This document shows positions 25,209 to 33,052 of a stretch of DNA of 64,000 nucleotides, piece after piece (within the stretch, counting starts at the first letter, position 1; each line of letters starts with the position of its first letter). This DNA comes from Planotetraspora kaengkrachanensis (GTDB taxonomy: Bacteria > Actinomycetota > Actinomycetes > Streptosporangiales > Streptosporangiaceae): positions 62,001-126,000 of the forward strand of contig NZ_BONV01000031.1 in NCBI RefSeq assembly GCF_016862895.1, given 5' to 3'. The notes beneath the pieces are model-generated. The model worked only from the letters and a program-made list of their open reading frames with translations. It searched no databases and was not told the DNA's origin. Made by a program: the position numbers and the translations under genes.

Positions 25209-25694
25209 ATGCCCAAAAACCTGCTGTCGGCGTCGTTAGGCGCCACAGTGCTCGGGGCTCTGGTGTTCGGGCTCGCTCAAGCGCCGAACGGCTCCGCCGG
25301 CCCGAACTCGATGAACACGACAACGCTCAGCATGTCGAACCACGCAAAGACGGCTGCGGCATCTCAGGTGCAGCCGCCCCGCCCCGACCGTGGCCGTGAG
25401 GGCCGGCACTACCGCGAGCGGTTCAGAGAGCACCGCGTCCACGAGCGGTTCCGCGAGGACCGGCGCATGCGCGACCGGTTCAGAGAGGACCGCCCCTTCC
25501 GCGAGCGCGAACGGTTCAGGGAGCACCGCGTCCGCGAGCGGTTCGGGTTCAGCGAAGACCGCCCCTTCAGGCAGCGCGACCGGTTCATGGAGCGTCCCTT
25601 CCGTGAGCGGATGCGCGGAGGCCCGGCACCCGGCGACCGGTTCGCGGAAGAGCGGTTCTCTCGCGACCGGTTCGGGTTCATGGACGAGGACTAG
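25209..25694 (+). CDS. Secreted Arg/Phe-repeat low-complexity protein
   Basis: 161 residues. A signal peptide (about 1-29, MPKNLLSASLGATVLGALVF onward) is followed by a short Thr/Ser/Asn-rich stretch. From residue 60 to the end is a degenerate repeat built on R-F with acidic and basic neighbours: RF pairs occur at 71, 80, 90, 102, 111, 125, 144, 149 and 154, usually as ERFRE, DRFRE or EDRPFRE. The mature part has no Cys and almost no Lys, with alternating Arg and Glu/Asp. It could be a salt-bridged helix or a disordered, condensation-prone polymer in the cell envelope. The ATG at 25209 follows GGAGAGGAGG. No family known to me. Confidence 0.75.
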   Translation: MPKNLLSASLGATVLGALVFGLAQAPNGSAGPNSMNTTTLSMSNHAKTAAASQVQPPRPDRGREGRHYRERFREHRVHERFREDRRMRDRFREDRPFRERERFREHRVRERFGFSEDRPFRQRDRFMERPFRERMRGGPAPGDRFAEERFSRDRFGFMDED

Positions 25695-25705
25695 GAGGCA
25701 GTGAC

Positions 25706-25725
25706 GCCTGGCGCCCACGCCAGGC
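25706..25725 (+). terminator. Short hairpin after the Arg/Phe-repeat gene
   Basis: GCCTGGCG (25706-25713) pairs with 25718-25725 over a 4-nt loop, 12 bases after the TAG stop. A compact GC hairpin in the right place for a terminator. Confidence 0.5.
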
Positions 25726-25907
25726 ACGGGCGGCCGTTCGCAGGACCATGTGGTCGTGCGGGCGGTCGCCCACCCGGCGTTTCCACCCCGGTCCTCGTTT
25801 TCCGGCAGGCCGGCGGAGCAGGCCGGGCGGACGCCGGGCCCACCCTGTCCGGCTGAACGTCGCCGCAGGCGCTGTCCGAGTTCCCCTAGGCGAGCTACCG
25901 TGAACCG

Positions 25908-26543
25908 GTGTCGGACATTTCCCCACGGGACCAACGGTTACGCCGGTACTGGGACCGGCAGGCCGACTCCTACGATCGGCAGATGGCGTTCGCCGAGCGC
26001 CGCCTGTTCGCCGACACCCGCCCCTGGCTGTGCGGGCAGGCGGTCGGCGACACGCTGGAGGTGGCCGTCGGCAGCGGCCTGAACCTCGCCCACTACCCCG
26101 ACGACGTACGGCTCACCGGCGTGGAGTGGAGTGCCCAGATGCTCGCCGTCGCCCGGCGCCGAGCCCGCGAGCTCGGCCGTACGGTCGATCTGCACCAGGG
26201 CGACGCCCGGGATCTGCCCTTCACCGACGAGCGCTTCGACACGGTCGTGTGCACGTTCGCGCTGTGCGGGATCCCCGACGAACACGTGGCCCTCGCCGAG
26301 ATGGCACGAGTCCTGCGGCCCGGCGGGTTACTGCTCCTGGCCGATCACGTGGAATCGTCCGCCTGGCCGCTTCGCGGGCTGCAGGCCCTGGTGGACGCGT
26401 TCACCGTGCCGATGTCCGGGGAGCACTACCGCCGGCGGCCGATCCGCCGGGTGTCCGCGATGGGATTCACCGTCGAGCAGCACGGGCGCTTCAAGCTCGG
26501 CGTCATCGAGCGGTTCGCGGCCAGGAAACCCGCGAACGGGTGA
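25908..26543 (+). CDS. Class I SAM-dependent methyltransferase
   Basis: A 211-residue Rossmann-fold methyltransferase. Motif I is LEVAVGSGLNLAHY (about 50-63), followed by acidic GVEWSAQML (motif II), HQGDARDLPFTD (motif III) and DTVVCTFALCGI (motif IV). The wording ADSYDRQM at the start and AEMARVLRPGGLLLLADHV later resembles PmtA/UbiE-type enzymes acting on phospholipids or quinones. The start is GTG at 25908. Transcribed alone and convergent with the FBP-domain gene. Substrate not identifiable. Confidence 0.85.
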   Translation: MSDISPRDQRLRRYWDRQADSYDRQMAFAERRLFADTRPWLCGQAVGDTLEVAVGSGLNLAHYPDDVRLTGVEWSAQMLAVARRRARELGRTVDLHQGDARDLPFTDERFDTVVCTFALCGIPDEHVALAEMARVLRPGGLLLLADHVESSAWPLRGLQALVDAFTVPMSGEHYRRRPIRRVSAMGFTVEQHGRFKLGVIERFAARKPANG

Positions 26544-26558
26544 CCGCGGACCGGTCAC
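26540..26558. terminator. Compact bidirectional hairpin over two stop codons
   Basis: GTGACCG (26540-26546) pairs with CGGTCAC (26552-26558) over a 5-nt loop. The stem includes the stop codons of both convergent genes (26541-26543 and 26555-26557). Confidence 0.5.
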
Positions 26559-27052
26559 TCGAGCACCTTGTCCACGAAGGAGTGCAGATTGGCCCGGGTC
26601 CGGGCGACCTTCTCCGCCACGGTGAGGGACTCGTCGACGACCCCGGACCCCGCGGCCTCCCTCTTCCCCCGCGTGTAGAGGGAGCAGGCGAGGTCGACGC
26701 ACAGGTATCGCCCGACCGAGTCGCCCTGGCGACCTGCCTCCCCGGTTCGGCGCGCGGTCATCAGCGCCACCCCGCCGCCGGTGTGCGTGGTCAGGCACAG
26801 TGAGCACATGCTGCGTGAGGTGAAGCGCCGTGTCGCGCCGGACGTCACCCGGAGCGCGATTCCCACGAGGGGTCCGTCGCGTTCGGCGATCAGATAGGCG
26901 CGCCCGGGTGCACCCGGATCTCGCCATCCGAGGAAGTCGAGGTCTTCCCAGGGAAGGTCCACGAGATCATGCGGAAGATCGAGACGCTTGGCCTCTCCCT
27001 TGGAACAGTTGACGAATGATGTGCGGATGTCCTGCTCTGTGACTGGTCTCAT
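26555..27052 (-). CDS. FBP-domain treble-clef zinc finger protein (FusB/EF-G-binding related)
   Basis: 165 residues from ATG 27052 (the longer frame to 27205 would cross the operator and the divergent TetR gene). The C-terminal half has the FBP_C zinc finger: C83 and C86 in SMCSLCLTTH, C118 and C123 in YLCVDLACSLY, joined by TGGGVALMTARR. In FusB/FusC this domain binds elongation factor G and frees ribosomes stalled by fusidic acid. Actinobacterial relatives are common but little studied, so a role in EF-G rescue is inferred. It is divergent from a TetR regulator. Confidence 0.8.
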   Translation of the reverse strand: MRPVTEQDIRTSFVNCSKGEAKRLDLPHDLVDLPWEDLDFLGWRDPGAPGRAYLIAERDGPLVGIALRVTSGATRRFTSRSMCSLCLTTHTGGGVALMTARRTGEAGRQGDSVGRYLCVDLACSLYTRGKREAAGSGVVDESLTVAEKVARTRANLHSFVDKVLE

Positions 27053-27071
27053 GAGCAGGGAGGCTAGTAAA

Positions 27072-27108
27072 CTTAAAACCTGTAAGCAAATAGTTAAGCT
27101 GCGTAAGC
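27072..27108. promoter_or_regulatory. Putative TetR operator region
   Basis: In the 75-bp gap between divergent starts (27052 and 27128), an AT-rich patch has CTTA (27072) facing TAAG (27083) and repeated TAAGC-like half-sites at 27083, 27095 and 27104. This is the likely binding region of the TetR protein encoded alongside. Confidence 0.5.
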
Positions 27109-27127
27109 AAGCGGAGAAGGGCGGCAC

Positions 27128-27697
27128 ATGGCACGGGCGGGACTGACCGCGGAACGTGTGACCCAGGCGGCCGCGGACCTGGCCGACGAGATCGGCTTCC
27201 AGCACATGACCGTCTCGGCGCTCGCGCGCGGATTCGGCGTCAAGCCCGCGGCCCTGTACTCACACGTCAAGGACGCCCAGGACGTGAAGGTCAGGGTGGC
27301 GTCGCTGGCCCTCACGGAGCTCGCCGACAGAGCCGCCGCCGCCCTGGCCGGTCGCGCGGGCAAGGACGCACTGGTGGCCTTCGCGAACGTCTACCGGGAC
27401 TACGCGAAGGAGCACCCAGGCAGGTATGCCGCGACGCAGATGGAACTCGACCCGGAGACGGCGGCCGCCGACGCGGCGAGACGGAACGCGGAGCTGACCC
27501 GGGCCCTGCTGCGCGGATACGAACTGCAGGAGCCCGACCAAACAGACGCGGTGCGGATGCTGGGCGGCCTGTTCCACGGGTACGTCACCCTCGAGAAGGC
27601 GGGCGGGTTCCGCCACACCCCCCGCGAGGTCGACGCCTCGTGGTCCAGGACACTGGACGCCCTCGACAGCCTCCTCAGGAACTGGCCGCCGGCCTGA
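27128..27697 (+). CDS. TetR-family regulator with WHG-type C-terminal domain
   Basis: 189 residues. The DNA-binding helix-turn-helix is about 8-55 (TVSALARGFGVKPAALYSHVKDAQDVKVRV). The C-terminal half has VRMLGGLFHGYVTLEKAGGF, the pattern of the WHG domain (PF13305). The ATG at 27128 is preceded by GGAGAAGGG. It is divergent from the FBP-domain gene, which it probably represses, and convergent with the crcB operon. Confidence 0.88.
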   Translation: MARAGLTAERVTQAAADLADEIGFQHMTVSALARGFGVKPAALYSHVKDAQDVKVRVASLALTELADRAAAALAGRAGKDALVAFANVYRDYAKEHPGRYAATQMELDPETAAADAARRNAELTRALLRGYELQEPDQTDAVRMLGGLFHGYVTLEKAGGFRHTPREVDASWSRTLDALDSLLRNWPPA

Positions 27698-27735
27698 CGA
27701 CCCGCGACAGGAGCCCCCGGCGACCGGCCAGGTCG

Positions 27736-28110
27736 CTATCGCCAGACGGCCTGCGCCAGCGCGGCTCCGACGAACGCCGCCCCGAGACCGGCGACCACGC
27801 TGGCGACGACGTTGGCGACGGCGAAGAACCGTGCGCCGGTCTCGACCAGTCGCAGCGTCTCGTAGGAGAACGTCGAATAGGTGGTCAACGCTCCGCACAG
27901 CCCGGTGCCCAGCAGCAGTTGCAGACAGGACGGGGCGGCGCCCGCCGCCACCGCGCCCGTCAGCACGCCGAGGATCAGGCAGCCGGCGACGTTGACGGTG
28001 AAGGTCCCCCACGGGAACACGGTGTCGTGCCTGACCTGAATCGCCCTGTCCGTGAGATAGCGCAAGGGTGCGCCAACCACAGCGCCGGCGATGACCAGCA
28101 GCCAGTTCAC
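27736..28110 (-). CDS. crcB: Fluoride-specific channel CrcB/Fluc, second subunit
   Basis: 124 residues, the usual length, with four hydrophobic helices. Family signatures are [26 protein letters not shown] (the conserved Asn in the pore) and [16 protein letters not shown], whose Thr-Tyr-Ser-Thr-Phe-Ser box with Phe lines the fluoride path. Fluc channels are antiparallel dimers; here two different CrcB proteins are encoded in one operon, so a heterodimer is likely. The GTG start overlaps the DUF190 stop. Confidence 0.93.
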   Translation of the reverse strand: MNWLLVIAGAVVGAPLRYLTDRAIQVRHDTVFPWGTFTVNVAGCLILGVLTGAVAAGAAPSCLQLLLGTGLCGALTTYSTFSYETLRLVETGARFFAVANVVASVVAGLGAAFVGAALAQAVWR

Positions 28111-28454
28111 CGAGCGGCCTGCCTGACCGCATGACGGACGACCTCGACCTCGTCCAGGATCGCCAGTCCCTCACCGACCAGTTCGTCGAGCTGGGGCAGG
28201 AACGCGCGAATCCGCTCGGCGGTGTCCACCATGACGATGCACAGCGGAAGATCCTCGCTCAGCGACAACAACCGGGCGGTATGGATCCGGGAGGAGGCCC
28301 CGTATCCCTCCACCCCGCGGAACACGCTCGCCCCGGCGAGACCCGCCTTGTGGGCGCGGTGCACGATCTCGCTCGACAGCGGTTTGTGATGCCATCGGTC
28401 GCTCTCGCCGATGAAGACGGTCAGCCGCAGCGCCGTCCCGGTCAAACCGGTCAT
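28107..28454 (-). CDS. DUF190 protein of the fluoride-export operon
   Basis: 115 residues, DUF190 family: [19 protein letters not shown] at the start, [22 protein letters not shown] in the middle and [20 protein letters not shown] later. The fold is a small PII/ferredoxin-like alpha-beta barrel and the protein is cytoplasmic. DUF190 genes are repeatedly found between or beside crcB genes, so a role in regulating or sensing fluoride or another anion is inferred. The ATG at 28454 follows GGAGGG. It overlaps both flanking crcB genes. Confidence 0.88.
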   Translation of the reverse strand: MTGLTGTALRLTVFIGESDRWHHKPLSSEIVHRAHKAGLAGASVFRGVEGYGASSRIHTARLLSLSEDLPLCIVMVDTAERIRAFLPQLDELVGEGLAILDEVEVVRHAVRQAAR

Positions 28455-28924
28455 CGTGCCCTCCATCCGATCAGCAGGCGGGTCAGCTTGGCGGCCGCCC
28501 AGACTCCGGCCAAGGCGGTGACCAGCGTCGACATCAGATAGGCGAGCCCCATGGCCGCGTGCCCGGACTCCACCAGCCGCTGGATGTCGACCGCGTACGT
28601 CGAGAAGGTGGTGTATCCGCCCAGGATTCCGGTGCCGACGAACGGGCGTACCAGCCGGTGCGCCGTCCACAACTCCGTGATCACCACCATGAAGACGCCG
28701 ATGATCACGCAGCCGCTGAGGTTGACCAGCAACGTGGCCCAGGGAAACGCGCCGGGGAGCGCGGGCCACAACAGCGACGCCCCATAGCGGGCACACGCTC
28801 CGATGGCGCCGCCCACCGCGACGACCGCGACCACCGGGCCCTGCCCCTGCCACAGGTCTCGGCGCCACAAGGGAACCCTGAAGTCGACATCGGAATCGAT
28901 CGGCTCAGACCGGGGCACTTCCAC
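28451..28924 (-). CDS. crcB: Fluoride-specific channel CrcB/Fluc, first subunit
   Basis: 157 residues from a GTG at 28924, chosen because AGGAGGT sits seven bases upstream; a GTG at 28951 is the longer option. After a 25-residue hydrophilic N-terminus come four helices with [29 protein letters not shown] and [15 protein letters not shown], the family pore motifs. It is the first gene of crcB-DUF190-crcB, all overlapping. The operon exports fluoride down its electrochemical gradient. No fluoride riboswitch was recognised upstream. Confidence 0.92.
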   Translation of the reverse strand: MEVPRSEPIDSDVDFRVPLWRRDLWQGQGPVVAVVAVGGAIGACARYGASLLWPALPGAFPWATLLVNLSGCVIIGVFMVVITELWTAHRLVRPFVGTGILGGYTTFSTYAVDIQRLVESGHAAMGLAYLMSTLVTALAGVWAAAKLTRLLIGWRAR

Positions 28925-29245
28925 TCGCCTACCTCCTACCCGTGCGCGCACGCAGACGCGTCCATCACCAGGTAGGGACCGTTGACGGCACGATTCGCCG
29001 CGGTTCGGGTACGGCGGGCCCCACCGCCGCGCGGCCTCCGGAGGGGGGACCGCTCGTGGTCAGTCTATCGGGGCGTCTCCTGCGGCCCCGCGCGGGATCA
29101 TCACGGCGCGACTCGATCTCGCTACCTGCCCGGCCTGCGTCGAGGCACCCGATCCGGCCGTCATCCGCCGTCAGGGACGATCGTCTTTTGTTCGTCGGTA
29201 TATGGGCCTGAATCGGCGGCGCGATCAGTGAATAGGCTGTCGAGC
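28925..29245. other. Divergent intergenic region, crcB to GNAT
   Basis: About 320 bases containing the promoters of the fluoride operon (minus strand) and the acetyltransferase (plus strand). I see no gene and no confident riboswitch. Close to 29195-29210 a TATATG stretch may belong to the GNAT promoter. Confidence 0.4.
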
Positions 29246-29737
29246 ATGATGAGGCTGGAGCGGCTCCGCGCCGACCACGCGCCCGCCCTGCTGGTCTTCG
29301 AGAAGGAGAACAGGGAGTACTTCGCACAGTCGATCCCGGATCGTGGGGACGCGTACTTCGTGGAGTTCACCGCCCGGCACCGCGCTCTGCTCGCCGAGCA
29401 GGCGATCGGACTGTGTCACTTCCACGTCATCGTGGACGTCGAGGGAGCCCTCCTCGGCCGCGTCAATCTCGTCGACGTCAAGGACGGCGCCGCCGAACTC
29501 GGCTACCGGATCGGCGAGCGCGCCGCCGGCCGGGGCGTGGCCACCGCCGCGGTCGAGGAGGTGTGCCGCCTGGCCGCCGCGCCCTACGGCCTCGCCTCAC
29601 TCGTCGCGGTCACCACCCTCGACAACCACGCGTCCCAGGCCGTGCTCGAACGCAACGGGTTCACCCTGGTCGAGGACATCAGCGTCGGAGGGCGTCCGGG
29701 CGTGAAGTACCGGCGCCGGCTCGCCGCCACGCGTTGA
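29246..29737 (+). CDS. GNAT acetyltransferase, RimJ/RimL type
   Basis: 163 residues from ATG 29246 (a second ATG follows immediately). The acetyl-CoA loop is GYRIGERAAGRGVATAAVEE with R-G-x-G-V-A, and the closing motif is NHASQAVLERNGFTLVED. This is the pattern of enzymes that acetylate protein N-termini or small amines. It stands alone; target unknown. Confidence 0.87.
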   Translation: MMRLERLRADHAPALLVFEKENREYFAQSIPDRGDAYFVEFTARHRALLAEQAIGLCHFHVIVDVEGALLGRVNLVDVKDGAAELGYRIGERAAGRGVATAAVEEVCRLAAAPYGLASLVAVTTLDNHASQAVLERNGFTLVEDISVGGRPGVKYRRRLAATR

Positions 29738-29776
29738 TCACCCGGGCCACCGTCATCGCCCTTCCACCGCCCGAAA

Positions 29777-30667
29777 TCAGAGAGCTTCGTCGCGATCGAG
29801 AACGGCGTTGTGCACCGACGAGGGAACGGTGAGCCGGTCGTCGCTCTGGAAGAGCAGCCGTAACTCGTCCAGGGAGGACTCCGGTGTCCGGGTGAGAGCG
29901 GCGACGCGGTCGAAGAGGGCGGCCAGGTCGTCGCCGATCGGCTGGTCGGGCGCGGGCATCGCGCCCCAGCTGTCCCACGGCAGGAGTTCCAGGTTGAGCA
30001 GTGCGGCGGCGTCCCGCATCAGGTTGCCCGCGATCCACCAGAGCCCCGACTCACCGATGACGCTCAGCCCGAAGACGGCGGGGTCCAGTTCCCCGGCCCG
30101 GCACCGGATCCAGGCTTCCCCGGCGGTCAGGAAACGATCGCGCGGGACGTCGGTGACGTCGAAGTCCACGGGGAACATGCCGCGCTGCCGCTGATCGATC
30201 TGCGGATCGACGAGGATCCACCGCTCCTGAGCGTCGTTCCAGTACTCGCAGACCCAGTGGTCCTCGAACCAGCCGGTCACGAAGTATCCGCCGAAACCGC
30301 ACCGCGCCCTCGCGGGCACCCCCCGCCCCCGGAGCAGGGCGACCAGGAACACCGTGAAGTGCCGGCAGTTGCCGGCGATCCGGGCACCCGGCTCTCGCGC
30401 GATCTCCAGCGGCCGGTCGTCGCGATCGGCGATGCGGTCCAGCAGCCGCTCCACCGGCCGGATGTGCACGCTGGCGCGGTCTTCGTCGGACAACTCCACC
30501 CCGTAGGCCGGCGCGATGTACTCGTGGACGATGAGACCGTGCCCGATGGCGGCCAAGCCGGCGAGGTCGCGCGGGCTCACCGCGTCGAGACGATGTTGGT
30601 GGCGGCCGGGCGAGGTCATCACCGCCGGGCTGGTGTAGAAGGACGTGAACTGCCGGTGGAGCCGCAT
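29777..30667 (-). CDS. Transglutaminase-like cysteine peptidase-fold protein
   Basis: 296 residues, no signal peptide. The catalytic triad of the transglutaminase-like superfamily is visible: Cys101 in RIAGNCRHFTVFLVALLRGRGVPAR, His137 in EDHWVCEYWND and Asp154 in WILVDPQID. Members act as amidases, peptidases or protein cross-linkers. The C-terminal 120 residues (DDLAALFDRVAALTRTPESSLDELRLLF) are outside the core. It follows the orphan kinase on the same strand by about 35 bases and may be its cotranscribed partner. Confidence 0.85.
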   Translation of the reverse strand: MRLHRQFTSFYTSPAVMTSPGRHQHRLDAVSPRDLAGLAAIGHGLIVHEYIAPAYGVELSDEDRASVHIRPVERLLDRIADRDDRPLEIAREPGARIAGNCRHFTVFLVALLRGRGVPARARCGFGGYFVTGWFEDHWVCEYWNDAQERWILVDPQIDQRQRGMFPVDFDVTDVPRDRFLTAGEAWIRCRAGELDPAVFGLSVIGESGLWWIAGNLMRDAAALLNLELLPWDSWGAMPAPDQPIGDDLAALFDRVAALTRTPESSLDELRLLFQSDDRLTVPSSVHNAVLDRDEAL

Positions 30668-30704
30668 CGCTCACCTCGCGGATCGGGGGGTGTCGGGTGA
30701 TCTG

Positions 30705-32099
30705 TCAGCTGCCTCCGAGCTTGCCAGAGTGGCCCGACACTTTCGGCACGTCCTGCCTGGACCTGCGCCTGGGGATGCGCATGACGAATCGGGCGCCTCG
30801 TTCGCTGTCCTGGATGGTCAAGGTGCCCCCGTGCGCCTCCGCGACCTCCCGCGCGATCGCCAGCCCCAGCCCGGTCCCTCCCGCGTCCCTGTCGCGGGAG
30901 GCGTCCAGCCGGGTGAACCGGTCGAAGACGATCTCCCGGTGTTCGGGGGCGATGCCCGCCCCGTCGTCGGCGACCTCGAGTACGGCGTCCGCCCCGTCGG
31001 CCCGCACGGTGACGGTGATCTTCGAGGAGGCGTGGCGTTCGGCGTTGTCGAGCAGGTTGACCAGCACGCGGGTGATCCGCAGCCGGTCGCAGTCGATGAC
31101 GACACCCCGCTGCAGATCCTTGACGATCATCATCCGGTAGGTTCGCCGGTCCAGTTCGGCGCCGACCAACTGACCCAGGTCGGCCGCCTCGCGGCTGAGG
31201 GGGGCCCGCGCGTCCAGCCGGGCGAGGGTCAGCAGGTCGGTGACGATCGCCTGGAGCCGGTCCACCCCGGCGAGCACCGCCACGGCCATCTTCGGCCAGT
31301 CGGCGCCCTGCGGGTGCATGAGCGCCTCTTCCAGTTGGGCCCGCATGGCGGTGATGGGGCTGCGGAGATCGTGTGAGGCGTCCGAGGTGAACCGCCGCAA
31401 CTGCTGGTAGGCGCCTTCGAGACGGTCCAGGGTGTCGTTGACCGTCTCGGCCAGTGACTTGATCTCCTCGTACTTCCTGGGCACGGGGACCCGGCGGTCG
31501 AGGGCGGAGGCGGTGATCTCCGCCAGTTCCGCGCTTATGGCGTTCACCGGGGCCATGGCCTTGGTGAGATCACGGAACGACCAGGCCGTCATCATCGCCG
31601 TCACCACGACGGACACGCCGATCGCCAGGAGCAGCGCCGTGGTGGTCCCGTACCAGGGGACCACCCGGACCGCCACGTAGAGGAGCCAGACGCCTCCCGG
31701 CTGGTAGACCTTGTACGACGCGACGGTCATGCAGCCCTGCAGCCCGGCGGGAGGGCACAGGACGCGGGCGGCCCGCACGCTGCTGTTGACCGAACGGAAG
31801 TCGGCCATCGGCGGCTTGCCTGCGAGCTGGGGGGTCGCCGCGACCACCTGGCCATGGGAGTTCACGACCTGGATCGCCTCGACCTTGCCCTGCTGCAGCA
31901 CGGACGGGAGAGGACCCTGCCGGATGAGGGGGACGACGCGGTTCCAGGCGGCGGTGGCCCGGGTCTGGGCGCCGTCGGCCTCCTTGTTGCCCGCGAACAG
32001 GAGGAAGAGCAGGCTCACCCCGATGCAGAGCAGTACCGCCACGACGCCGGTAGCCAATGTTCTCCGGGCCCTGAAGGACGGCCGGTACCAGGCTGGCAT
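30705..32099 (-). CDS. Sensor histidine kinase, OmpR type, orphan
   Basis: 464 residues from ATG 32099, which follows GGGGGAGGA. A membrane helix near 13-36, an extracellular domain (VEAIQVVNSHGQVVAATPQL then AGKPP), a second helix near 160-182, HAMP, HisKA with the acceptor His in FTSDASHDLRSPITAMRAQ, and HATPase_c with NLLDNAERHASS, DDGAGIAPEH and GGTGLGLAI. No response regulator is adjacent. The layout and the sensor-domain wording match the kinase at 16459, so the two are probably paralogues. Confidence 0.9.
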   Translation of the reverse strand: MPAWYRPSFRARRTLATGVVAVLLCIGVSLLFLLFAGNKEADGAQTRATAAWNRVVPLIRQGPLPSVLQQGKVEAIQVVNSHGQVVAATPQLAGKPPMADFRSVNSSVRAARVLCPPAGLQGCMTVASYKVYQPGGVWLLYVAVRVVPWYGTTTALLLAIGVSVVVTAMMTAWSFRDLTKAMAPVNAISAELAEITASALDRRVPVPRKYEEIKSLAETVNDTLDRLEGAYQQLRRFTSDASHDLRSPITAMRAQLEEALMHPQGADWPKMAVAVLAGVDRLQAIVTDLLTLARLDARAPLSREAADLGQLVGAELDRRTYRMMIVKDLQRGVVIDCDRLRITRVLVNLLDNAERHASSKITVTVRADGADAVLEVADDGAGIAPEHREIVFDRFTRLDASRDRDAGGTGLGLAIAREVAEAHGGTLTIQDSERGARFVMRIPRRRSRQDVPKVSGHSGKLGGS

Positions 32100-32279
32100 G
32101 TCCTCCCCCGAACGCGTGATTGCCCACCTCCTACTAGTCAAAGAAACCGCACAATTCGACAACAACGTCCCGAAATAGGGCAAAACTTTGAGGGTGGGAG
32201 TGACTCACCCAGGCCGCGAGGCACTCGGTCCGTCACCACCAGTCCCCCGTCTCACACCCGCATTGACGTCGCCCGTCCC

Positions 32280-32303
32280 ACCTGTCAGTCTCTACTTACA
32301 GGT
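32280..32303 (+). promoter_or_regulatory. Inverted repeat, likely ArsR-type operator
   Basis: ACCTGT (32280-32285) and ACAGGT (32298-32303) form a perfect inverted repeat with a 12-nt spacer, just downstream of a TTGACG that could be a -35 element (32263-32268). It lies 28 bases before the probable start of the ArsR-like gene, the normal position for an autoregulatory site. Confidence 0.55.
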
Positions 32304-32330
32304 GAAACATCGAGCGACAGGATTGGGACT

Positions 32331-32660
32331 CTGACCAGTGAGGAGCTGTTGGCCCTGCTCGCCGCCGTCGGTCATCCGCAGCGGCTACGGGTCATCGCCG
32401 GACTGTCCGCCGGCCGGGTACACGTCAGCGAGCTGGCCCGGCGGCTCGGCATGTCGCGCCCCCTTCTCTACCTGCATCTGGAACGCCTGGAGAAGGCGGG
32501 GCTGGTCACCGGCGACCTTGAACTGTCACCGGACGGCAAGGCGATGAAGTATTTCGAACTGGTGCCGTTCGATGTCCACCTGACGGTGGACGTGGTCCTC
32601 GCCGCGCTCCGAGCAGACGAACAGGAAGGGCTCAACGACGTGCAGGAGACCCCGAGATGA
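32331..32660 (+). CDS. ArsR-like winged-helix regulator (non-standard start)
   Basis: About 109 residues with a clear winged helix: LLALLAAVGHPQRLRVIAGL, HVSELARRLGMSRPLLYLHLERLEKAGLV and a wing LELSPDGKAMKYFELVPF. No ATG or GTG exists in frame upstream of the domain. CTG at 32331, eleven bases after AGGA, is the best start; TTG at 32349 would trim the first helix. No metal-binding Cys is present, so it is not a metal sensor. The ATG of the next gene overlaps its stop. It probably controls the small membrane protein and the MmpL gene. Confidence 0.75.
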   Translation: MTSEELLALLAAVGHPQRLRVIAGLSAGRVHVSELARRLGMSRPLLYLHLERLEKAGLVTGDLELSPDGKAMKYFELVPFDVHLTVDVVLAALRADEQEGLNDVQETPR

Positions 32661-32890
32661 AGAACATCATCGTTCCCGTCGCGGCGCTTTTCGCGGTGTT
32701 CACCGTCGTCGCGGTGGGCCTCATCTACTACTTCCGGTTTCTCCAGCACCGTGCGGACGCGGCCGTGATGGCGAGGTACGAGGAGCTCGCCGAGCAGTCG
32801 GGCCAGAACCAGGAACGGCTGAACGCCCAGCTCGCCGAGCTGACCTCGCGTCTCGCCGCCGTAGAGCAACTCCTGCGAAGCGTCGGATGA
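32657..32890 (+). CDS. Small membrane protein with C-terminal coiled coil
   Basis: 77 residues: one membrane helix (about 4-27, IVPVAALFAVFTVVAVGLIYYF) followed by a charged helix with heptad spacing (LAEQSGQNQERLNAQLAELTSRLAAVEQLL). The start overlaps the ArsR-like stop (ATGA). Topology suggests N-out/C-in, with the coil in the cytoplasm, where it could oligomerise or bind a partner such as the MmpL protein or the regulator. No named family. Confidence 0.75.
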   Translation: MKNIIVPVAALFAVFTVVAVGLIYYFRFLQHRADAAVMARYEELAEQSGQNQERLNAQLAELTSRLAAVEQLLRSVG

Positions 32891-32942
32891 CCGCCGGGCC
32901 GCGGTCGCGGGGATCGGAGGCCGGAAGCACCCGATGACAGGC

Positions 32943-32976
32943 CCCGGGGCGGCGAGCGGCAACTCGCCACCCCGGG
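32943..32976 (+). terminator. Intercistronic hairpin between small membrane gene and MmpL
   Basis: CCCGGGG-C-GGCGAG (32943-32956) pairs with CTCGCC-A-CCCCGGG (32963-32976) over a 6-nt loop: 13 paired bases with a single mismatch. It may end the first two genes' transcript or attenuate read-through into mmpL. Confidence 0.55.
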
Positions 32977-33052
32977 AAACGGAAGTCGTGCGACCACGCC
33001 GTGTCGGCGTGCCTTGAAGCGCACACACCTCTCAGGGAAAGGAGAGCAGCTC

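Noticed and set aside
24669-25239. Open frames on both strands in the long gap
   Set aside because: They lack ribosome sites, have no recognisable domain and use Ser/Pro/Gly-rich low-complexity sequence. Treated as non-coding.
28925-29060. Possible fluoride riboswitch on the minus strand upstream of crcB
   Set aside because: Short matches (GGTGATGG near 28976 and TGATGATC near 29098) are present, but they are not in the right order or spacing for the crcB motif, and I could not build the pseudoknot.
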